This document shows, piece by piece, positions 57,808 to 64,000 of a stretch of DNA of 64,000 nt. This stretch comes from Liolophura sinensis (lineage: Eukaryota > Mollusca > Polyplacophora > Chitonida > Chitonidae). A program made the translations under genes and the position numbers. The stretch covers positions 13,389,386 through 13,453,385 of the forward strand of contig NC_088306.1 in assembly GCF_032854445.1 (NCBI RefSeq), given 5' to 3'. The notes under the pieces are model-generated. The model was not told where the DNA came from. It did not search any database and saw nothing but the letters and a program-made list of their open reading frames with translations. Each line of letters starts with the position of its first letter. The stretch's first letter is position 1.

Positions 57808-58641
57808 TTATTGTATTTCTAGGATAGCATTAAGACCCCCTACAAATATAAGATCGCCGTTTTTGTCTAAAACTTTTAAGTTCAAGTGCGTTATATAGTC
57901 GTCGCGCAAGGCTTTGTACTGTGGGTTGGGAAATGGAACCGTCTTAATGCAGTTTCTATATTCACCAGGCACACCGATGGTTTGAAGTAGTGTGGAACTG
58001 CCTCCGTAACCTTGGTTTATTCTCAAGTTTTCTGAGGATTTCAGTTCCTTTAAATGCACGAAGGCTTCTAGGTGTGTGAGAAATTTAGGTATCTGTTCAC
58101 CCTCCATAGTCCCCGCTATAGGCGCAATTCCGTCGGAGAACCCTAAGATGGTGGCAAGCTCTTGGAGCATTATGAAGGTATTTCGTGGGAGGGTAAGGAC
58201 TAAGCGGCTCGTGGCTTCATTTATTTCCAGAGAAGCCCCATGCGGTCTGAATATAATAGTGTTCATCATACAGACATTGTAGACGCCCGTAAGCACTTCA
58301 ACACGTTTACCATCAAGCAAGAAGCCCACTCCGGGGTGGAAATACACCATGTTCGGGTAGAATAATATCTTTTGAAGGGCGATTTTAAGGCAGCCGTTGA
58401 GGTTGTTAATGGCTTGGTCTTTAGTCATCCGGTAACTTTCCCCATTTTCAAATTTATTAATTGTAATTAACTTCGAAGCGGTAGGTTTACACTCAATTCT
58501 TTTGCGGATGTACTTACCATTTTTAAATTCGAAGGCGTAGATTCCACCATCCAGGCCTTTGAGTTCGAAATCCGACACATCTGCCGAGTCGCTTAAAGAC
58601 AGGCACGCATAACTGGGAGCGGCTGCGGCCTCCATACTCAT
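57808..58641 (-). CDS. Chimeric Y-X gene, 277 codons
   Basis: ATG at 58641; the stop of the upstream gene and this start share ATGA. Residues 1 to about 52 resemble gene Y, while the remaining 225 resemble gene X (58638-59297) along their whole length, ending LNAILEIQ. The simplest reading is a local tandem duplication that joined part of Y to X. Open throughout. Function unknown. Confidence 0.65.
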   Translation of the reverse strand: MSMEAAAAPSYACLSLSDSADVSDFELKGLDGGIYAFEFKNGKYIRKRIECKPTASKLITINKFENGESYRMTKDQAINNLNGCLKIALQKILFYPNMVYFHPGVGFLLDGKRVEVLTGVYNVCMMNTIIFRPHGASLEINEATSRLVLTLPRNTFIMLQELATILGFSDGIAPIAGTMEGEQIPKFLTHLEAFVHLKELKSSENLRINQGYGGSSTLLQTIGVPGEYRNCIKTVPFPNPQYKALRDDYITHLNLKVLDKNGDLIFVGGLNAILEIQ

Positions 58642-59297
58642 TGTATTTCTAGGGTAGCACTAAGGTACCCAACATTAATATACTTGCAGTTTTTATCTAA
58701 AAGTGCCACGGTCAAGTGCGTTATATAGTCGTCGCGCAAGGTTTTGTACTGTGGGTTGGGAAATGAAACCGTCTTCCTGCAGTTTATCCCTTCACCAGTC
58801 ACGGCGACAGCCTGAAGTAGTGTTGAACCGCCACCGAAATCCGAGGTTATTCTCACGTTTTCTGAGGTGCTCAGTTCATCTAAATGCACGAAGACTTCTT
58901 TGTGTGTGACCAAGTTAGGTAGATTTTCACCCTCCATAGTCCCCCCTATGGGCGCAATCCCGTCGGAGATCCCTAAGATGGGGGCAAGCTCTTGGAGCGT
59001 CATGGTGGAATTTTTAGGGAGGGTAAGGACTAAGCGGTCCGTGGCTTCATTCAATCCCAGAGAAACCCCATGCGGGCGGAATATGTCCTTGTCCAGCGTA
59101 CAGACATTGTAGTAGCCCGTCGGCACTTCAACACGTTTGCCCTCAAGCAAGAAGCCCACTCCGGAGGGGATATTCACCCAGGCTGGGTAGAATGTTATCT
59201 CGCGAAGGGCGGTTTTAAGGCGGCCATCGAGGTTGTTAAGGGCATGAGGCAGCGTGTGCTGTGCCCCATTTAGAATGTCAGTCAATGTGATGAACAT
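58638..59297 (-). CDS. Gene X, copy B (219 codons)
   Basis: The ATG at 59297 is preferred over the GTG at 59306 because copy A starts at the same residue. The pattern is beta-rich with many short hydrophobic strands, no transmembrane helix, and a C-terminus LRDDYITHLTVALLDKN … ATLEIQ that is shared by the paralogue. Its start codon is 10 bp from the divergent ATG of gene Z. A capsid or penton-like role is speculative. Confidence 0.65.
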   Translation of the reverse strand: MFITLTDILNGAQHTLPHALNNLDGRLKTALREITFYPAWVNIPSGVGFLLEGKRVEVPTGYYNVCTLDKDIFRPHGVSLGLNEATDRLVLTLPKNSTMTLQELAPILGISDGIAPIGGTMEGENLPNLVTHKEVFVHLDELSTSENVRITSDFGGGSTLLQAVAVTGEGINCRKTVSFPNPQYKTLRDDYITHLTVALLDKNCKYINVGYLSATLEIQ

Positions 59298-59307
59298 TTT
59301 AGCCACG

Positions 59308-60530
59308 ATGAATAGCGAGGCTTACAGGTTCAATAGAGAGGCCACTTACAAGGCCGGGGCATTTCATAGTATCCAAACCCACGCAGAGCAGCTCACGCGC
59401 TTTGACATCTACATCGATGAAAAGAAGGCCTTTCCAGTCCAGTTCACAAATGTGTTGGCTAAGTACCGGCTGCCACTGATAACCAGCAATGACATTGTTC
59501 GGGCCTGGAACACCAATCCTATGCAATTCTGGCAGAACCAAGTGAACTTCGCGGTCTGGTGCGCAACCATGGGCTGTGGAGTATCTGTAAAAGACCATCT
59601 TCTCGCCCCCGACAAACAAATAAGGGCCCTGTACACGTTCCATGTTTATTACCAAGTTAGGCGGATCTTGGAAGAGATCCAGGCACCCTGCCGCAAGACA
59701 GAGCGTGGGCGGCATTCAAAAACCCCCACGACGAGAGGGCCTAAGAAAGGATTTGTAGGGAGTTCCACGTAGATACGCACACAGACTGGAGGCGCAGAGG
59801 GGTGAATCACGGCCTCGGAGTGGCATATTACTATATCACGAGAACGGGTTACAGCCCCGTTGGCGATGGGACCTTCGATCCGAGCAGGATGTCGTTCTCT
59901 AGAAAGCCTACAGCGCTCCACGTTGACTACATCGAGCAGGAAGCCGAGGAGGCTTGGGCGTCGTTCATTGCCGACAAATCCCAAGGATTCACGCAGCCGG
60001 GCGTAGAGCGCCTAAACGATTCCATCCGGACATACGTGTGAGCTATTTTAGGCGCCCAAGCGCAAACAAGGGCGCGTATTCTAGGCACGGGCACAACCTT
60101 CGACGCGCAAAAACAGTTTGCCGCGAACGTTGAAGACGCTATTTCCTCTCCCATCGACCTTCCGTCTGCTATCAAACGCTACCAGGACGTGCTACAGCAT
60201 TCCGGGAGCGCTGTAGACTTTGTGTATCGCATAGGCCTATATATGGCCCCCAGCGACATGCTTCTGCAGATCGGCCATGTGGCGAACTACAACAACAAAA
60301 TCGTCGTGGCCACAGAGGACCAGAAGCTAGGCGGCAATGAGGGTGTGAACGCTAAAGTGCCGCCAACTTCCCACGTTAAGCTACAAGAAAGCCTTCCACC
60401 ACCTTCCCTCGTTGAGCCACAAGAAAGCGTCCCACCACCCACCGCAGAAAAGAACCACGATGCGGAGAAGATAACCACCGTCGTCGCTGGGTTTGGTATC
60501 GGCTTACTGCTGCTGTGGACTATGCGTTAA
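59308..60530 (+). pseudogene. Plus-strand gene Z, copy B, frameshift plus TGA
   Basis: ATG at 59308. One base is missing near 59690 relative to copy A (accctgccg against cccctgccg), so the frame fails after about 130 codons and ends at 59772. The correct frame resumes and meets TGA at 60039-60041, the same codon as in copy A. The remainder runs open to TAA at 60530 with the C-terminal transmembrane helix. The Pro-rich linker differs in length and sequence between the copies. Confidence 0.75.
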
Positions 60531-61240
60531 ATAATTGCGAACAGCCACGAGCATTAGGCCACCTAATGCGATGAGTAGAGCCCAGACTCGGCCAGCCACC
60601 CAGCTGCTTTTCCGAGAAGGTTCAGTAGCCAGGACACGATACTGCCAATAATACCCGGAATCGCAGCGGCAGCCTTCCCAGCCAGCTTGCCAAGGGGGCG
60701 CGCCAGGGACTGGAGATGCTTTTTTTACACATTCTTTAAGACCACGCCCGTTGGGTGGAAGTGATGTTGGCTGGATGCTCCCGCCGGACCCGCCAGTCAG
60801 CGCCAACTTTATCGCTAACCCCAGTGTCGAGATCGCCATCCCAATTGCTGTGAGAATGGAGACCACGGTTATTCCCTGCTCCCGGAAGAGGGTGCGAACG
60901 CGCTCGGCCAGAGTGTTATCCTTGTGTAGGATGCAATCGATCGTCTGCTTGATGCGGTGTATTTGCGTGCGCAGGGCTTCACCCGTTAAAGAGGCTGCTT
61001 CGAGCCGGCCCACCCTCTCGACCTCGAGATTCTTTATCCTACCTTCGATCATGCTCCGCAAATCTTCATCAGGGGCCTCCCCCAACATCCGTTTTTCTTT
61101 TGCGATGTACATATCGAGACTTGACAGCTTGGCGAGTTTATTTGCGTGTTCGGCCTTCCAATGTCTGCAGTGCCTTATCAAGCCCCAGAAGTTTTCGTAC
61201 GGGAAGGGGAGGGTCGAGAGTCTCTTGTATGGGGAAGAGG
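60504..61240 (-). pseudogene. Gene W, copy B
   Basis: The frame 61181-60504 holds an N-terminal charged helical region, the hydrophobic segment VVSILTAIGMAISTLGLAIK, a Gly/Pro linker and a C-terminal hydrophobic helix. Between them a frameshift at the T-run near 60720 replaces the Ala/Gly-rich amphipathic part. Upstream, ENFWGLIRH continues in frame to about 61240 without an ATG, so the start is probably lost to an indel. Confidence 0.65.
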
Positions 61241-61485
61241 AGGGTCATTAATCGTTTCAAGAATCCGATCGACCTCACTATCCGTCAAGCGTGTTTCCAG
61301 TGTGTGGACTGCATCAGCGGCCTTTTTCGCTGCTTGTTTTAAATCCTTCAGCTCCATGGTATCTGCCTCGGCGGCCGCGGCACCGAGTTCTGACTCGCTG
61401 TCTCCAGGGCAGTCTACCTGTTCGTTTGTTGATGATGTCCACCTTGGGGTAATTCTTGAGTCCGCAGTTTCCCTTCTTTGTCAAT
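61241..61485 (-). pseudogene. Small acidic/helical reading frame
   Basis: On the - strand an Ala/Glu/Lys-rich helical frame (AAAEADTMELKDLKQAAKKA…, about 80 codons) runs into the start of gene W. It has one internal ATG and no clear start. Not recognised. Confidence 0.35.
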
Positions 61486-61489
61486 CTCA

Positions 61490-61733
61490 AACTTCATTGT
61501 AATCGCGATAGAAGGGGGTAAGGCTGTGATCCGTTTCCGCCATGATATCGTAATAATCATTCACGGCGGGCAATAACAGCCTTCCCTCATTGGTTTTGAG
61601 GATCTCATCAATGGGTTGATGCTCGGGATACACCCGATCTGGACACCTGCAAGGAGAGTGGTCCTGCTCGTCGTCGATGCTGTGCCCTCTTGGGCTTCGC
61701 CGGGCACCGGATTATCTAAGTCACAGTCTGCCA
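61490..61733 (-). pseudogene. Small gene divergent from the capsid-like gene
   Basis: Starts ATG at 61733 (MADCDLDNP), adjoining the + strand ATG at 61734. A frame change near 61640 leads to an open stretch (YPEHQPIDEILKTN, NDYYDIMAETD) ending near 61490. Function not recognised. Confidence 0.4.
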
Positions 61734-63048
61734 TAATGCTCGTATTGAACATTGCAAGGTATACCTTCAATACATACAAGGGATGCATACGGACGCAAGC
61801 TAAACCCTTTCAGAACACTCCGTAAGCCTCGGGGGGTACAAGGTGTACGGCAGTCCTTGGTCTTCACCAATAACCCGAGTACGATCGACCAGAATCAACA
61901 ACTCTTGGTCAGCTTCCCCAACCTCGGCCCAAATGACGTCATTGTGCCCGTTACCGTGTGCTTCTCGATCACGATCAATTCATCCGATTCGAACGCCACA
62001 GTGGTCAGGAATCTCGGACGCGCAGTAGTCAAGAAAACCACGATCAGAATCAGCGGGAATGGGGTAATGTCCATCGACGACTCTGATGTGTTTCATTGGT
62101 ACGGCGACTTATAACTGACCAAAAACCAACGGAGGAATGCGGCCTACCAAGGCATCGGCAGCGAAAACATGCTTAAACTTCGAGTCGGAGCGGAGGACGC
62201 AAGTAACGATAATGCTGGAGAAAATGCCATCGCTCGCGCCTTTGGCAGCCGGTTCCACATCCCGCTAGACTTTGAGTTTCTAGATGGCCACATGCCATTC
62301 TATCAGAGTGCCTTGGCCGACCGACTGGAGTACGAACTGACGTTCAACGATTACGGCCGGGTCATCAAGACAACAGACAATGACACGACTTACACCATCG
62401 ACAACATCAGCCTGGAGATCGATATGGTCACCTAAGAGGAGCTCGCTAGACAGATCCGCACCCAGTTTGCCGGGGGCGTCTCCATTCTGTATGATCGTGT
62501 CCGAAAGTTTGTTAACGACAAGTCTGATAATCTCTGGAACATAAACCTGAACACGCCAGCGAGAGCAATGAAGGGCATCCTGATGTTGTTCGAGGCTAAA
62601 AGAACCCCGTGGAGGAGGAAGTCGGAATCCTTCTACAACCCGAAGATCACCAAAGTAGAAGTCACAATAGAAGGGGTCAACAATCAGCTGTATAGCCAGA
62701 GCATGCGGGCGTACCAGCAATGGGGCGAGGTCCAGAGGTTCTTCGCCAGCTCACCCCTTAAGAAGCGGGACCCTGAGGTGGCCAGGGTCGTAAAAGACAG
62801 GCCTGGCAGACGTCTCCCTGGAAGAGTTCTTGACGCACAAGCACGCCTTCTGGCTTGACCTTCGGCCAAGCGACGATGACGAGCTGCACGGCAGTGGGAG
62901 GCGCGTTCAGAACGCCAGTGAGGGGATTACGATACAGGTGACAAAAGAGAGAGAAGAGCCCGGCGTGTTAAGCGTATATCTCTATGTGATCATGTACGCA
63001 AAGCTGCACATCCAGAATGGTAGATTCGTTAGCGCGCTTTACTTATGA
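61734..63048 (+). pseudogene. Candidate major capsid protein gene, degraded
   Basis: ATG at 61734. Breaks: a frameshift near 61825, in-frame TAA at 62112-62114 and 62433-62435, and a frameshift near 62800. The frame resumes after each break and finishes at TGA 63046-63048, about 430 codons overall. The sequence is beta-rich with no transmembrane segment. Its place directly before the packaging ATPase (32-bp overlap) is where capsid genes sit in Polinton-like viruses, and I recognise the protein as the usual partner of this ATPase. The double-jelly-roll assignment is inference to be tested by structure prediction. No repaired sequence is given. Confidence 0.55.
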
Positions 63049-64000
63049 CACTCACTGCGCGATTATCTGTGGGCAGACGAACTGCGGCAAAACAGTCTTC
63101 GTGCTGGACCTGCTTGAGGGCCGTTTCCGCGGTTTCTTTCATCACATTGTAATCCTGTGCCCCACTCTTAAGCATAACGAGGCGAACCGGCGGCGATGGA
63201 TACTGTCTGAACCTGGGGTCTATTGTTTTGATCCCGGCGAGCGGCTAAACGAATGTCAAGAGCTTTCTACAAATTGTTCGAGGGGGAGCCCACCCTATAC
63301 ATCATCGATGATTGTAGCGCGTTGGAGGCGATGAAGAAGAAACAAAAAATGCTGTCATTCATGGCTTTCTCGGGCCGTCATGCAAAGCAAAGCGTCTGGG
63401 TCCTCACTCAGAAATACAACGCCGTCCTGAAAGAGTTTCGCGAGCAGACAAGGTGGGTGGCTTTATTCCAGTGCAAAGATCGGCACTCGTTCAACGAATG
63501 CCTGGAGGAGAACCACATCATAGAGGCCGAGAGCGAAAAGGCAGAGGTTCGACAGAAGCTCAAGAACAATCAGCATTCTAAGCTCAGGGATAGGCTGGCG
63601 GCACTTGCTGTGGGTGGGCAGGTCAAGCGATATCTGGGAAAAGACGTAACCGCTGCTGAGATCGACGCCATGAGCGACGAAGACGTTGAAAGGCTGCACT
63701 CCCGGTACGAGGCTAAGCTCGGTGCGCGGATGGTTGACCGTCTCGGAGGTATATTCTTGAGATCATATGTAAGGGTAGCCAGCTGGCTCCTACCTATCCC
63801 ACCCGAGGACCGACCAAAGCTCATGGCACAGCTCGCCACCGACCCATTTGTTGAACAGACGTTTAACAGTGCTAGCTGCCGGCTATACTACTGCTATGGT
63901 AAGTACTTAGCACCGTTAGCCATGGCGCTGACCACTGCTGAGCACTGCTCATTTGAACACCACTGCAGTCCTAGAAATGATGATCCAGAGAAACATGAGT
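63017..64000 (+). pseudogene. Viral genome-packaging ATPase (FtsK/A32-like), frameshifted, runs off the window
   Basis: ATG at 63017, inside the end of the capsid-like gene. Walker A GQTNCGKT (residues 19-26) and Walker B LYIIDD (63295-63312) are both present, followed by SGRHAKQS, WVLTQKYN and a long C-terminal helical region with conserved His/Cys (TTAEHC, EHHC). One frameshift near 63250 separates Walker A from Walker B. Beyond it the frame is open to the window edge. ATPases of this kind drive DNA into capsids of Polinton-like, adenovirus-like and giant viruses. Confidence 0.75.

Larger units (their letters stand above)
51241..64000. mobile_element. Endogenous DNA-virus-like (Polinton-like) element, partial, decayed
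   Basis: From about 51240 the satellite stops and base composition becomes GC-richer. The genes are intronless, densely packed and overlapping: a capsid-like gene and packaging ATPase on the + strand, diverging at 61734 from - strand genes, and a + strand gene diverging from - strand genes at about 59300 and again at 54465. About 4-5 kb is present twice. I recognise the gene set as one that recurs in invertebrate genomes, but placing it within Polinton-like viruses is inference. Neither polymerase nor integrase is visible; the right end is outside the window. No terminal inverted repeat could be tested. Confidence 0.7.

Overview
This is animal nuclear DNA: AT-rich, intron-containing and dense with minisatellites, tRNA-derived SINEs and degenerate transposons. 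The frequent acatgtacatgta-type words, the SINE types and the kind of virus-like element suggest a marine lophotrochozoan, most likely a mollusc such as a bivalve. That is inference; no species marker was seen.

Layout. (1) 506-6200, + strand: the last five exons of an unrecognised multi-pass membrane protein. A SINE sits just inside its first visible intron, and another intron holds a ~72-bp minisatellite whose every unit carries a consensus splice donor. (2) 6200-12850: intergenic DNA with two more SINE copies. (3) 12855-31449, - strand: an eight-exon gene that I reassembled as an EPSTI1 homologue (354 codons, all phases consistent) ending in a CUE-like ubiquitin-binding domain. Its introns hold at least five minisatellites, a dead Tc1 transposase, a MITE and two copies of a second SINE family. 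One minisatellite is an amplification of the end of exon 3 with its splice donor. (4) 31.8-32.5 kb: a decayed tyrosine-recombinase fragment. (5) 32.5-51.2 kb: a long satellite array. Units of about 300 bp (32.5-33.35 kb) are followed by units of about 550 bp, which switch orientation at a palindrome centred on 39417. A 6.9-kb LTR retrotransposon (41969-48833, - strand) is inserted in the right arm. Its domain order is gag-protease-integrase-RT-RNase H, the Gmr1-type order in a Ty3/gypsy-like element, and it carries two SINE insertions with perfect 14-bp target-site duplications. (6) 51.24 kb to the window end: a decayed endogenous DNA-virus-like (Polinton-like) element. It has a divergent layout: a capsid-like gene and a packaging ATPase on the + strand, and compact, overlapping accessory genes mostly on the - strand. 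About 4-5 kb of it is tandemly duplicated.

Only regions 1 and 3 look like functioning host genes. The retrotransposon and the virus-like element carry multiple stops, frameshifts and catalytic substitutions. No DNA polymerase or integrase of the virus-like element is visible; they may lie beyond the right edge.
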